Assembly: GCA_963575745.1 (NCBI GenBank)
Contig: CAUYUJ010019093.1
Coordinates: forward strand, 626,854 to 690,853
Length of the DNA: 64,000 nucleotides
Reading direction: 5' to 3'
From: Prorocentrum cordatum
Taxonomy: Eukaryota > Sar > Dinophyceae > Prorocentrales > Prorocentraceae
Part shown: positions 1 to 11,225 of the stretch, piece after piece
Numbering within the stretch: position 1 is the stretch's first letter
Layout of the letters: every line of letters starts with the position of its first letter
Notes under the pieces: model-generated
Seen by the model: only the letters and a program-made list of their open reading frames with translations
The model's database searches: none
Told to the model about the DNA's origin: nothing
Position numbers and translations under genes: made by a program

Positions 1-132
1 TATGAATGCAGAAGAGTGAGAGAGAGAGCGGGGAACGAAGGAGAGCGAGGCGGAAGCGTTGAGTAAAACCTAAAAACTTTGGAACATCGAACCTCGATCG
101 TCTGGCCCTGGCTACTCGAAATGCCCACGTTC

Positions 133-205
133 TCCTCCTTATCCTCCTCCTCCTCCTCCTCCTCCTCCTCCTCCTCCTCCTCCTCCTCCTCCTCCTCCTC
201 CTCCT
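133..205. repeat. TCC trinucleotide microsatellite
   Basis: A nearly pure run of TCC units. The same motif recurs as long arrays throughout the left 27 kb and inside introns. The flanking bases 1-132 and 206-340 show no gene. Confidence 0.9.
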
Positions 206-339
206 CATTCCCCACATTCTAAGTGGGGTTCTGATTTTCTCTACACCCGCGTCGCACCCGCGTTCACTCACCTCCCCTTCTCTACACCCGCGTCACACCT
301 GCGTTCCCACCTCACCTCCTCCTTCTCGCTCGTACACAC

Positions 340-480
340 ACCACACCACACCACGCCACATAGCGCCACACCACACCACGCCACACCACAAACCACCACA
401 CCACACCACACCACACCACACCACACCACACCACACCACACCACACCACACCACACCACACCACACCACACCACACTACA
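340..480. repeat. CCACA pentanucleotide array
   Basis: About 28 near-perfect copies of the pentamer CCACA. The Val/Cys/Gly-Val reading frames through it are products of the repeat, not a gene. Confidence 0.92.
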
Positions 481-499
481 CAACACCATCCGTGTGTGG

Positions 500-1935
500 C
501 ACTTTCTCGTCACTACAGGACGTGTGCAGGGAGTGGTCCCTCACCGCGGTCTCTATCCGACCCAGGGTCGCAGGGCGTGGCAGGCGTGGCACTTTCTCGA
601 CACCATAGGGGGTGCGCAGGGGGTGGTCTCCCACCGCGGCCGCTATCCGTGCCGGTCGTCCAGGGCACAGCAGGCATGGCATATTCTCGACACCATAAGG
701 GGGTGCGCAGGGGGTGGTCTTTCACCGCGGCCGCTATCCGTGCCGGTCGTCCAGGGCACAGCAGGCATGGCATATTCTCGACACCACGCAGGGGGTGGTC
801 TCTCACCGGGGTGCGCAGGGGGTGGTCTCTCACCGCGGCCGCTATCCGTGACGGTCGTCCAGGGCACAGCAGGCATGGCATATTCTCGACACCATAGGGG
901 TGCGCAGGGGGTGGTCTCTCACCGCGGCCGCTATCCGTGACGGTCGTCCAGGGCACAGCAGGCATGACATATTCTCGACACCATAAGGGGGTCAGTGCGC
1001 AAGGGGTGGTCTCTCACCGCGGCCGCTATCCGTGACGTGTTCGTCCAGGGCACAGCAGGCATGCCATCTGTTCGACACTATCAGGGGTGCGCAGGGGGTG
1101 GTCTCTGACCGCGGCCGCTATCCGTGACGGTCGTGCAGGGCACAGCAGGCATGGCATATTTTCGACACTATAGGGGGTGCGCAGGGGGTGGTCTCTCACG
1201 CGGCCGCCGCGGCCGCTATCCGTGACGGTCGTCCAGGGCACAGCAGGCATGGCATATTCTCGACACCATAGGGGGTGCGCCAGGGGTGGTCTCTCACCGC
1301 GGCCGCTATCCGTGACGGTCGTCCAGGGCACAGCAGGCATGGCATATTCTCGACACCATAGGGGGTGCGCAAAGGGTGGTTGGTCTCTCACCGCGGCCGC
1401 TATCCGTGACGTCGTCCAGGGCACAGCAGGCATGCATATTCTCGACACTTTCTCGACACCATAGGGGGTGCGCAGGGTGTGGTCTCTCACCGCGGCCGCT
1501 ATCCGTGCCGGTCGTCCAGGGCACAGCAGGCATGGCATATTCTCGACACCATAGGGGGTGCGCAGGGGGTGGTCTCTCACCGCGGCCGCAATCCGTGCCG
1601 GTCGTCCAAGGCACAGCAGGCATGGCATATTCTCGACACCATAGGGGGTGCGCAGGGGGTGGTCTCTCACCGCGGCCGCTATCCGTGCCGGGCGTCAAGG
1701 GCACAGCAGAGATGGCATATTCTCGACACCGGAGGGGGTGCGCAGGGGGTGGTCTCTCACCGCGGCCGCTATCCGTGACGGTCGCCCAGGCACAGCAGGC
1801 ATGGCATATTCTCGACACCATAGGGGGTTGCGCAGGGGGTGGTCTCTCACCGCGGCCGCTATCCGTGACGGCCGTCCAGGGCACAGCAGGCATGGCATAT
1901 TCTCGACAGCGTAGGGGGTGCGCAAGGGGTGGTCT
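500..1935. repeat. Satellite array, unit about 90 bp (left array)
   Basis: Roughly 15 head-to-tail copies of a unit containing GGCATGGCATATTCTCGACA, then GGGGGTGCGCAGGGGGTGGT, then CACCGCGGCCGCTATCCGTG. Successive copies of the first block start at 675, 766, 874 and 963, so the period is about 90 bp with small indels. Open frames run through in several registers because the period is often a multiple of three. I see no coding signal. Confidence 0.93.
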
Positions 1936-3471
1936 CTTACCGCGCCATCTGATCCTGCCTCGACCTGCGCTTTTCTTCATAACTCCTGTCCGCTCCTCGT
2001 GGATCACGTTCCCCCTCCTTGTCTTACTCTTTCCGCCCTCATCGTCGCATCCCTCCATCTGTCGCTTTCCGTCGCTCTCGCGCGCTTTCTGCCGCGGCGT
2101 CGTGGTCTGCGACGTTCTGGGCCCCTCCCAGGCGTCCTGGATAGCTCCATGGGAGTCCTGGAAAGGCCATCTCGGGGCCCTCCCGGGCCCGTCGCCGTAC
2201 CGGAAGGCCCCCTGTTGCTTGTCCCGAGGCTCTCTCGGGGCCGTCGTGGGACCCTCTTGCGGCGGTCTGGCGGCGCTCTTTTGGTAGGTGATGGGGCCTC
2301 CCTGGATGCTCGCTGGGCCCTCCTCGCTCGGGCCATCCTGGCCCATCTTGGGGCCGTCCCTGGAGGCGGCTGGCATCGGGTCCCCTCCCCGCCCCACCCA
2401 TGGAGGACGGCGGGGGGCACCGCCGACCAGGGCGCCGCCCAAGCCCAGCCCCCCGCCCCCCATCGTTCTCCTCCGCCTCCTCCTTCTCGTCGCCCACCAC
2501 TCCGTAGTCTTTTTGACTCCAGGAGACTGCTCTCCCCCCACCTCCATAGCCGTGTTGGCTCAAGGTGACTGCTCCTGCAGCGGAACGGTCAGATACCTCT
2601 GGTCCGAGGCGGCCCCCCCTTCTCCTCCACCTCCTCCTCCACCTGCTCCTCGTCCTCCTCCTCCTCCTCCTCCTCCTCCTCATTCTCCTCCTCCTCCTCC
2701 TCATTCGCCTCCTCCTCCTCCTTCTCCTCCTCCTCCTCCTCCACCTCCTCCTCCTCGTCTCCTCCCCCCCGTTCTAGCCACTTTGGGCTCAGGGTGGCTG
2801 AGCTCCCACGGCGGGGCGACCAAAGACCCCCTGGTCCGAGGCGGCGGTCAATGGCTTCTCCGACCTCTCCTTCGGAGCGGACCCGTGTGTGTGTGGGCTC
2901 CCCAATACTGAGGGGGCGAACAGCATTCACTCCTTTCCCCCCGCCCTTGCCATGCGCCGCCCCTCCGAACGGGGGATTGTGGAGTCGCAGGGGTTCAAAA
3001 GCGCGCGCGCGAGGGTTTCGCGCTGAGTTCGCGACTGTTTCTGTGCAAACTCTGCTCTGTGTCGTCTTCCTCCTCCTCCTCCTCCTCCTCCTCCTCCTCC
3101 TCCTCCTCCTCCTCCTCCTCCTCCTCCTCCTCCTCCCTCTCCCCCTCCTGCTACCTCTCTGCCTTTTTTTTCTCCAGGCGCCCCCCCCCCCAGAAAAAAA
3201 ACCTAAAAAAATATCAGTTGTTTTGTTTTTCTTTTCTTTCTGGGGGGGGGGGCGCCAGGAGAAAAAAAAAAAAGGAATGCGACGTGACCACATCTGCCCT
3301 CCCCCCTAGAAGGATTCCTATTGGACGCCCCCATAAGAAGGATTCACAGTAAAATCCTCGACAGAAGGGTTCCTATCGAAACCCTCCACTGAATGATTCC
3401 TACCGAAATCCTCCACATGTGGATTCCTACTGAAACCCTCCACTGAATGATTCCTACTGAAATCCTCGAAT
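1936..3471. other. Low-complexity intergenic stretch with TCC tracts
   Basis: Non-repetitive GC-rich sequence (1,936-2,600) is followed by TCC tracts at about 2,618-2,762 and 3,067-3,150 and by mono-C, A and G runs at 3,181-3,275. From 3,310 to 3,470 a motif like AGGATTCCTA / TGAAACCCTCCACT recurs four or five times. The only notable site is an SL-like sequence at 2,543-2,564, listed separately. No gene is supported. Confidence 0.6.
2543..2564 (+). other. Spliced-leader-like 22-mer followed by GT
   Basis: The 22 bases match the dinoflagellate SL exon at 19 of 22 positions; the differences are at SL positions 4, 10 and 12. The match ends in GGCTCAAG and is followed by GTGACT, so a splice-donor-like GT sits where the SL RNA donor would be. 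It could be a decayed SL RNA gene, an SL relic from a retroposed mRNA, or chance. No SL RNA body or downstream gene is recognisable. Confidence 0.4.
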
Positions 3472-5750
3472 GGCAATGGCAATGGCAATGGCAATGGTAA
3501 TGGTAATGGTACTGGTACTGGTACTGGTAATGGTTACGGTAATGATAGTGGTAACGGGGTAGCGAGACAATGACAATGGCAATGACAACGGTAATGGTAA
3601 TGGTAATGGCAATGGCAATGGGAATGGGAATGGCAATGACAATGGCAATGGTAATGGCCATGGCAATGGTAATGGTAAGGATAGAGGTAAATGTAGAGTT
3701 AAAGGTAATGGTAATGGTAATGGTAATGGTAATGGTACTGGCAATGGAAGTGGTAATGGTAATGGTAATGGTAGTGGGAATGGAAGTGGGGATGGGAACG
3801 GGAACGGGAATGGAAATGATAGTGGTAGTGATAATGGTAATGGCACTGGTAATGGTAATGGTTCTGGAAAGTGTAATAGTATTGGAAATGGGAATGAGAA
3901 TGGGAATTCTAATGGTAATGGCAGCGGTAGTATCATGGTAATGGGAATGGGAGTGGAAATGGTACTGGCAGTGGTAATGGTAGTGACGAATGGCAATGGC
4001 AATGGTGATGGTAATGGTAATGACAGAGGTAATGGTACTGGTACTGGTACTGGTAACGGTAATGGTAATGGTAAGGGGGTAGCGATTGGCAATGTCAATG
4101 ACAATGGCAACGGTAATGGTAATGACAATGGCAATGAGATTGGCAATGGAAATGACAATGATAATGGCCATGGCAATGGCAATGGTAAGTGTAATGATAA
4201 TGGCAATGGTAATGGGAATGGGAACGGGAATGGGAATGTGAATGGGAATAGGAACGGGAACGGGAATGGAAATGGTAATGGTAGTGGTAACGGAAATGGG
4301 AATGATAAGGGTAAGGGTAAAGGTAAAGGTAGAGGTAAAGGTAATGGTAATGAAAATGATAGTGATAATGGTAATGGTAATGGTAATGATCATGATAATG
4401 GGAATGGCAATGGAAATGGTACTGGCAATGGTAATGGTAGTGGCTAATGGCAATGGCAATGGCAATGCGAATGGTAATGATAATGACAGAAAAAATGGTA
4501 ATGGCACTGGTAAAAGTAACGGTAGTGATAATGGTAACGGGGTGGCGACTGGCAGTGGCAATGGCAATGATAACGGCAACGGTAAGGACAATGGCAATGG
4601 CAATGGGAATGGCAATGGCAATGGCCATGGCAATGGCAATAGCAATGGTAATGGTAATGGCAATGGTACTGTGAATGGGAATGGGAACGGGAATGGGAAT
4701 GTGAATGGGAACGGGCATGGAAATGGCAGTGGTAGTGGTAACGGAAATGGGAATGGTAAGGGTAAGGGTAAATGTAAAGGTAGAGGTAAAGGTACTGGCA
4801 ATGGCAGTTGTAATGGTAATGGTAATGGTAATGGTATTGGGAATGGGAATGTTAATCGGAATGGTAATGGTACTGGCAACGGTAATGGTAGTGGCGAAGG
4901 GCAATGGCAATGGCAATGGTAATGGTAATGGTAGTGGCGAATGGCAATGGTAATGGTAGTGGCGAATGGCAGTGGCAATGGCAATGGTAATGGTAGTGGC
5001 AATGATAGTGGTAATGATAATGGTACTGGGAATGGTAATGGTGACGATAACGGTAATGGTAATGGTTATGGCAATGGTAACGGGGTAGCGGTTGGCAATG
5101 GTAATGGGAATGGCAACGGCAACAGCAATGGCAATAGCAATGGCCATGGCAATGGTAATGGTCATGGTCATGGTCATGGTCATAGTAATGGTAATGGTAA
5201 TGGCAATGGGAATGGGAATCGTAGTAGTAATTGGAACGGGAACGGGAATGGAACTGGTAGTGGTAAGGGGAAAAATAATGGCAATGGTAATGGAAATGGT
5301 ACTGGTAACGGTAATGGTAATGGCAATGATGATGGGAATGGGAATCGTAATGGTGATGGCAGCGGTAATGGTAATGGTAATGGCAATTGCGCTGGTAATG
5401 CTAATGATAATGGCAATGGTAATGGTGGTGGCGAATGGTAATGGTAATGGGAATGGTAATGGTAACGGTAATGGTAACGGGGTGGCTACTGGCAATGGCA
5501 ATACCATGGCAATGGCAACGGCACTGGCAATGGCAATGACAATGATAATGGCAATTGTAATGGCAATGGTAATGGCACTGGCAAGTGTAATGGCAATGGT
5601 AATGGTAAGTGTAATGGTATAGGTAAAGGTAAATATAAAGGTAAAGGTAATGGTAATGGTAACGGTAATGTGAATGGGAATGGGAATTGGGATGGGAATG
5701 GTAATGGTAATGGTATTGGGAATGGGAATGGAATGGGAATGGGAGTGGGA
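3472..5750. repeat. 2.3-kb AATGGY / GGTAAY hexamer-type satellite
   Basis: Degenerate array of 6-bp units (AATGGC, AATGGT, AATGGG, with GGTACT, GGTAGT and GGTAAG variants). There is higher-order structure: a block with a GGTAACGGGGTAGCGA-like sequence recurs near 3,550, 4,065, 4,538, 5,075 and 5,470, about 400-530 bp apart. Because 6 is a multiple of 3, all frames are open over hundreds of codons, giving Asn-Gly, Met-Ala/Val, Pro-Leu or Ile-Thr dipeptide polymers. These are not counted as genes. Confidence 0.93.
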
Positions 5751-6480
5751 GAGATTGAGAGAGAGAGAGAGAGAAAACGAGAAAGGAAACATCAACATAA
5801 TGGTGAGGAACAAACTGAAATATCGTAAATTTTCGTCTAAAACCCACAGCGACTCCACAATCCCCCGGCCTCCCTCTCTTCCTCCCACTCCCCCTCCTCC
5901 TCCTCCTCCTTGTATCGTTTCGCCTCCTCCCATCACCCTCGTCCCGTTCCTCCTCCTCCTCCTGCCAGAAAGCTCTGGAGGCCCCAACCGTTCCGCTCCT
6001 CCCTCGTCTCCATGCCTCCTCTTCTGGAGTTCTTTCGAAGCTCTCCAGGGCTGCCCACAACACTTTCGGAGGCGTCATCATATTTCCACTTCATCCCCAC
6101 TGCCATCCCCTGCCCTCTCCTCCACCCTGCCCTCCTCCCACCTCCTCCCACCACCCCCCGTCTGCGCCGCACCCTGCTCCTGCTCCTGATCCTCCTCCTA
6201 CTCCGCTTCCTCCTCCTCCTGCTCCTCCTCCTCCTCCTCCGACTTCTCCTCCTCCTCATTCGCCTCCTCCTCCTCCTCCTCCTCCTCCTCCTCCTCTTCC
6301 TGCGCCTCCTCCTCCTCCTCCTCCTCCTCCTCCTCCTCCTCCTCCTCCGGGTCCAACATATTTTCTCATCCTCCTCCTGTTCCTCGTTTTCCTCCTCCTC
6401 CTCCTCCTAAATCGGTCTCATCCTCCTCCATTGCCTTGTTTTCCTCCTCCTCCTCCACCTTCTCCTCCTCCGCCTCTCCG
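5751..6480. repeat. GA run then TCC-rich tracts
   Basis: A GAGA run (5,755-5,775) follows the hexamer satellite. After a short complex stretch come TCC-rich tracts at about 6,180-6,350 and 6,370-6,480. No gene is seen. Confidence 0.75.
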
Positions 6481-6892
6481 TTCTTCTCCCACCTGGCATG
6501 TCCCCATCCCGCGGCGACCATCAACATCTGCACCCCGATAATGCCGACCGTCATTGTCAGCGGGGCGAACCCTGTGAGGGGGACCTTAGTACGAGGCAGT
6601 GGCAGGAGGAGCGACGAGGAGGCTTGAATCGAGGCTTGGGGCTGGAAGGAGGAGCGAAGAGGAAGAGTACATCGAGGCATGGGGCTTGTTCCGTGCCGTA
6701 CTGCGTCTTGTGTGTAGCTTCGGGACCTCTAGGTGCATCTTCGCGCGCGCATGAAAGACTGGGCGGAACGACGCAACGCGTTGCAGAAGAGGCTTGAGTG
6801 GCGAACTGCGGGCAAGCGAGCAGAGGTGGGTCGGAACTAGTCAAACATACCCACGAGCAGTCAACAACTAATCGAAACAGCGCCCCTGGACC

Positions 6893-6960
6893 ATTTCCCA
6901 ACCATCCTGTGGTGGTGGGCCCTCCTCTTGAAGAGACAGTGCCCCGCGCTCCTCCTTTTT
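6893..6960 (+). repeat. Dispersed repeat with CCCAACCATCCTGTGG core (copy 1)
   Basis: A diverged copy of a dispersed unit whose core is CCCAACCATCCTGTGG followed by GAAGAGACAG. Other copies start near 8,637, 38,113, 38,256, 45,671, 45,813, 53,189 and 53,330. The core can form a 6-bp stem (CCCAAC/GTTGGG). The bases 6,481-6,892 hold nothing recognisable. Confidence 0.75.
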
Positions 6961-7040
6961 CCTGTCTCCCTCTCCTCCCTCCTCCCATCGACGGCATCAT
7001 TATCATCGTCACCATCCGCATCATGCATCATCCCAATCAT

Positions 7041-7890
7041 TTAGGCGCACCCCTCACACGGTTCATGACCCCACAGGGAGCTCCACCGAAAGCCCCAGTG
7101 GCAGAGTCCGTATGGCACTGCCGCTTCATTTCGGCACACCCCTCACACGGTTCGTGACCCCATAGGGAGCTCCACCGAAGGCCCCAGTGGCAAGGTCAGC
7201 ATGCAGCATGGCACCACCGCCCCATTTCGGCACACCCCTCACACGGTTCGTGGCTCCACAAGGAGCTCCACCAAAGGCCCCAGTGTCAGGGTCCGCATGG
7301 CACCGCCGCCACATTTCGGCGCACCCGTTCGTGGCCCCACAAGGAGCTCCAACGAAGGCCCCAGTGGCAAAGGTCCGCATGGCACCGCCGCTTCATTTCG
7401 GCACACCCCTCACACACTGTTCGTGGCCCCATGGGGAGCTCCACTGAAGGCCCCAGTGGCAGGGTCCGCATGGCACCGCCGATCCATTTCGGCACACCCC
7501 TCACACGGCTTGTGGCCCCATAGGTAGCTCCACAAAAGGCCCCAGTGGCAGAGTCCGCATGGCACCGACGCCACATTTTGGCGCACCCCTCACACGGTTC
7601 GTGGCCCCAAAAGGAGCTCCCCCGAAGGCCCCAATGGCAGGGTCCGCATTGCACCGCTGCCCCATTTCGGCACACCCCTCACACGGTTCGTGGCCCCATA
7701 GGGAGCTCCAACGACGGCCCCAGTGACAAGGTCCGTTTGGCACCGCCGCCCCATTTCAGCGCACCCCTCACACGGTTCGTGGCTCCACAGGGAGCTCCAC
7801 CGAAGTCCCCGGTGGCAGGGTCCGCATGGCACCCCCGCCCCATGTCGGCACACTCCTCACACGTTTCGTGGCCCCAGGGGAACTCCTCCG
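7041..7890. repeat. Second satellite, unit about 90 bp (array A)
   Basis: About nine copies of a unit containing CACCCCTCACACGGTTCGTG, GGGAGCTCCACCGAAGGCCC and GTCCGCATGGCACCGCCGC. It is unrelated to the satellite at 500-1,935. The array ends in a dispersed motif, TGGTTGGGTCCTTCGCCAGG, at about 7,928. Confidence 0.92.
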
Positions 7891-8172
7891 GCCGCTGTAC
7901 CCACAATGCTGTATTCACAAGTGCGTATGGTTGGGTCCTTCGCCAGGATGATGTAAAATATGTTTAACGTGTTCGCCAGGCCTTTTACGAAGCCCGCGCG
8001 CGTGGTCTAGTTCGTCTAGTTGGTCTACAGTTGCTCGTGTGGGGAGCGGGGGGCGGATTTTCATGCGGTCAAGCGGATCTTGGACGAGACCCCCCCTGGG
8101 GATGAGGATCTCTGGGGCCGCGCACAGGAAACATCACATCGTCGGACGTCGTCGTCGTCGTCGTCGTCGCCA

Positions 8173-8218
<46 letters not shown>

Positions 8219-8824
8219 CCAGGCGCGGCGACTCGACAGCCCACGCTGGGGCGGCGCATCCAAGCAGGGCGCACGCGCCCGAGGGCGGCGGAGCTCCACG
8301 CGCGCACGCGGCGCACGACCCGAGAGGCACACCGACAAGGACCCTCCTCCTTCTCCTCCTCCACCTCCTCCTCCTCCTCCTCTTCGTCCTCGTCCTCCTC
8401 CTCCTCCTCTTCGTCCTCGTCCTCCTCCTCCTCCTCCTGCTCCGTCTCCTCCTCCTCCTCATCCTGCTCCTCCTGATCGTGAGGTGGAGCGAAAGGGAGT
8501 GAGGGAGGGAGGGAGCGAGGGAGACCCACTCCGGTGAGGAGAGACACATCGACCTGGTAATCTGACCACACACCAAACCGCCCCAACCCAACCCGAAGAA
8601 CCGTACTTCGGGCTGGGACGGGCTCCATGTGTGTTTTTCTGAACCATCCTGTGGTGTTGGGTACTCGTTTTGAAGAGACAACGCCACGTCTCACTCCTCC
8701 CCCTCCTTCTCCTCCTCCTCCTCCTCCTCCTGCTCCTCCTCCTCCTCCTCCCTCCTCCCTCCTCCCTCCTCCCATGCCTGCCTCTGCTCTCCGAGTGTCG
8801 TCATCATCACCATCGTCGTCCGCA
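7891..8824. repeat. GTC and TCC microsatellites between satellite arrays
   Basis: Contains a GTC run at about 8,150-8,218, TCC-rich tracts at about 8,341-8,475 and 8,700-8,770, and a copy of the CCCAACCATCCTGTGG repeat at 8,637-8,700. No gene is supported. Confidence 0.75.
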
Positions 8825-9765
8825 TCGCACCCCTCACACGGTTCGTGGCCCCATCGGGAGCTCCACCGAAGGCCCCAGTGGCAGGGTCCGCATGGCACCG
8901 CCGCTCCATTTTGGAGCACCCCACACACGGTTTGCGGGTCCAATAGGGAGCTCCACCGAAGGCCCCAGTGGCAGGGTCCGCATGGCACCGCAGCCCCATT
9001 TCGGCACACCCTTCACACGGTTCGTGACCCCAAAGGTAGCTCTGCCGACGGCCTCAGTGGGCCCGCACGGCACCGACGCTTCATTTTGGCACACCCCTCA
9101 CACGGTCCGTGGACCCACAAGGAGCTCCACCGAAGGCCCCAGTGGGAGGGTCCGCTTGGCACCGCCGCCCCATGTTGGCGCACCCCTCACGCGGTCCGTG
9201 GACCCATCGGGAGCTCCACCGAAGGCCCCAGTGGGAGGGTCCGCATGGCGCTGCCGCTTCATTTTGGCACCTCCCTCACGCGGTTGGTGGCCCCATAGGG
9301 AGCTCCAACGAAGGCCCCAGTGGCAGAGTCCGCATGGCACCGCCGCCCCATGCTGGCGCACCCCTCACACGGTTCGTGGCCCCATCGGGAGCTCCACCGA
9401 AGGCCCCAGTGGGAGGGTCCGCATGGCACTGCCGCTTCATTTTGGCACCTCCCTCACACGGCTCGCGACCCCATAGGGAGCTCCGCCGAAGGCCCCAGTG
9501 GCAAGGTCCACATGGCGGAGCCGCCCCATTTTGGCGCACCCCCCACGCGGTTCGTGGCCCCATCGGGAGCTCCACCGAAGGCCCCAGCGGGAGAGTCCAC
9601 ATGGCTCCGCCGCCCAATTTTGGCGCACCCCTCACACGGCTCGTGGCCCCATATGGAGCTCTACCGAAGGCCCCAGAGGCAAGGTCCACATGGCTGCGCC
9701 GCTCCATTTTGGCGCACCCCTCGCACGGTTCGCGGCCCCATAGGGAGCTCGACCGAAAGAGGCGC
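8825..9765. repeat. Second satellite (array B)
   Basis: About ten more copies of the unit at 7,041-7,890, in the same orientation. It also ends in the TGGTTGGGTCCTTCGCCAGG motif, at about 9,793. The two arrays sharing one terminal motif suggests the same array type was inserted twice or was split by 7,891-8,824. Confidence 0.92.
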
Positions 9766-10260
9766 CACAGCACAGTGTTCACAATTGCACATGGTTGGGT
9801 CCTTCGCCAGGCTCATTTCAACGCTCCCCGACCCCCCCGTACTGGAAATGGAAGGCAATACGGAGCCGTCGGGTTGGGTTGGGCTGACTTGGAGGCGGGT
9901 AGGATCAGATGCATAGGACACGAGGGTACCCTTGATTTGGCAGGGTCGCCCCCTAATCTGGGCCGACTGCAGAGTCCGCCTGGTGCCCTCCAACCTCCTC
10001 CTCTCCTTCACCTTGCGCCTCCTGCTGCTAACGCGGCTCCTCGCATGTCCAAGAGCTCTTCCTGACAAGAACCTCTTCAAGCTGCAAGTCGCGGCGATGA
10101 AAGCCTCCCAGGATGCCCCGAGATCACGAGGAACCACAAGGCCCTCCTCTCCCCTGCCCCCCCCCCCTCCTACTCCTCCTCCTCCCCGCCTTCCTCCTCC
10201 AGGGCCCCAGACAGCCCCCCCACAGGACGAGAGGGAGGAACGGACTCGACCATCGAACCT

Positions 10261-10935
10261 CTACAGGGCAGTTGTTTTTAATACATATGATTATTCTAAA
10301 TATAGGTGTTTCCCTAATTACCTAGGCTCTGTCTAGAAGGGTTCTTACTCGGTAAGCTTAAAGGGCCGGGCAGTGGGGCTCGCCCCGGGCGGTTCCCCCA
10401 GGATCCGCCCCGCGGTTCCCCCAGTTACGTCCCCTTAGCTTAGCGCTGCGTATATAATCTTAGCTTAGCTTAGTTCATCTTAGCTTAGCTTAGCTTCATC
10501 TTAGCTCAGGTGTATCTTAGCTTAGCTGATCTTTATCTTAGCTTCGCTGAGCTTTAGCACAACAGAGCACAGCATAGCATAGCATAGCGTAGCATAGCGC
10601 AGCACAGCATATCATATCATAGCCCCGCATAGCATAGCATAGCGCAGCATAGCATAGCATAGCATGGCATAGCATAGCATAACGCAGCGCAGCGCAGCGC
10701 AGCACAGCACAGCGCAGCGCAGCATAGCATTGCATAGTATGGCATGGCATAGCAACTAATGCTGTTTTCCTAGGGGCTCCAACTTCTAGGTAAGGTCGCA
10801 CTGGGGTAATTAAAGCCATGACTATTCTATGAATACATTTACGCATGAACTCATCGTTATGTTTAATACTACATCCCTGCATTTTTGATACATGATCCGC
10901 ACGCGGAGCATGTATTAAAACCGGCACTCTATCCC
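10261..10935. repeat. AT-rich dispersed element split by a TTAGC/AGCAT array
   Basis: The left part (about 10,266-10,335) and right part (about 10,800-10,930) match the two halves of an element at 21,075-21,235. Shared sequence includes AATACATATGAT, CATGAACTCATCGTT and the hairpin TAATACATG...CATGTATTA. Between them lies a 330-bp array of TTAGC-type units (about 10,435-10,555) and AGCAT/AGCGC units (about 10,556-10,755). It looks like one element interrupted by a short-repeat array. Confidence 0.75.
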
Positions 10936-11064
10936 CGAGCACGGCCACCGAGCCCCACTCCCCCGAGCTCTGCGCCTCGAGCACCAGAGACCTCGGCCCC
11001 CCTCTGACCTCGACGCCCGCGGGGAGCCCCGACCCCCTCGGGCCTCGGCATCTCTGAAGGGGCC

Positions 11065-11225
11065 CTGAGACACACACACACACACACACAAATACTCACA
11101 AATAAAAGGATTCCCCATAGTTTCTGGGTTGTTGTCTTCCCCCCTACTTCCCATACTTTCCTATATTTTCTGGGGAATCGACGATTCATTGTGTCTGTGT
11201 GTTTTTTCCCTCCTGAGTCTCCCCC
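11065..11225 (+). repeat. Dispersed repeat, copy 1 of 2
   Basis: Starts in a CA run and includes GATTCCCCATA, ACTTCCCATACT, a TATTTTCTGGG stretch and ATTCA(C/T)TGTGTCTGTGTGTTT. The second copy is at about 16,525-16,680. Confidence 0.75.

Noticed and set aside
1306-2547. Minus-strand frame of 413 codons
   Set aside because: More than half is the 90-bp satellite translated, and the rest is low-complexity Arg/Pro. The repeat explains it.
3344-5987. Reading frames of 250-630 codons on both strands (Ile-Thr, Pro-Leu, Asn-Gly, Met-Val polymers)
   Set aside because: They are translations of the 6-bp satellite, open in all frames because 6 is a multiple of 3. No domain, no start context and no complexity.
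7126-9782. Cys/Gly/Trp-rich frames up to 318 codons
   Set aside because: Translations of the second 90-bp satellite.
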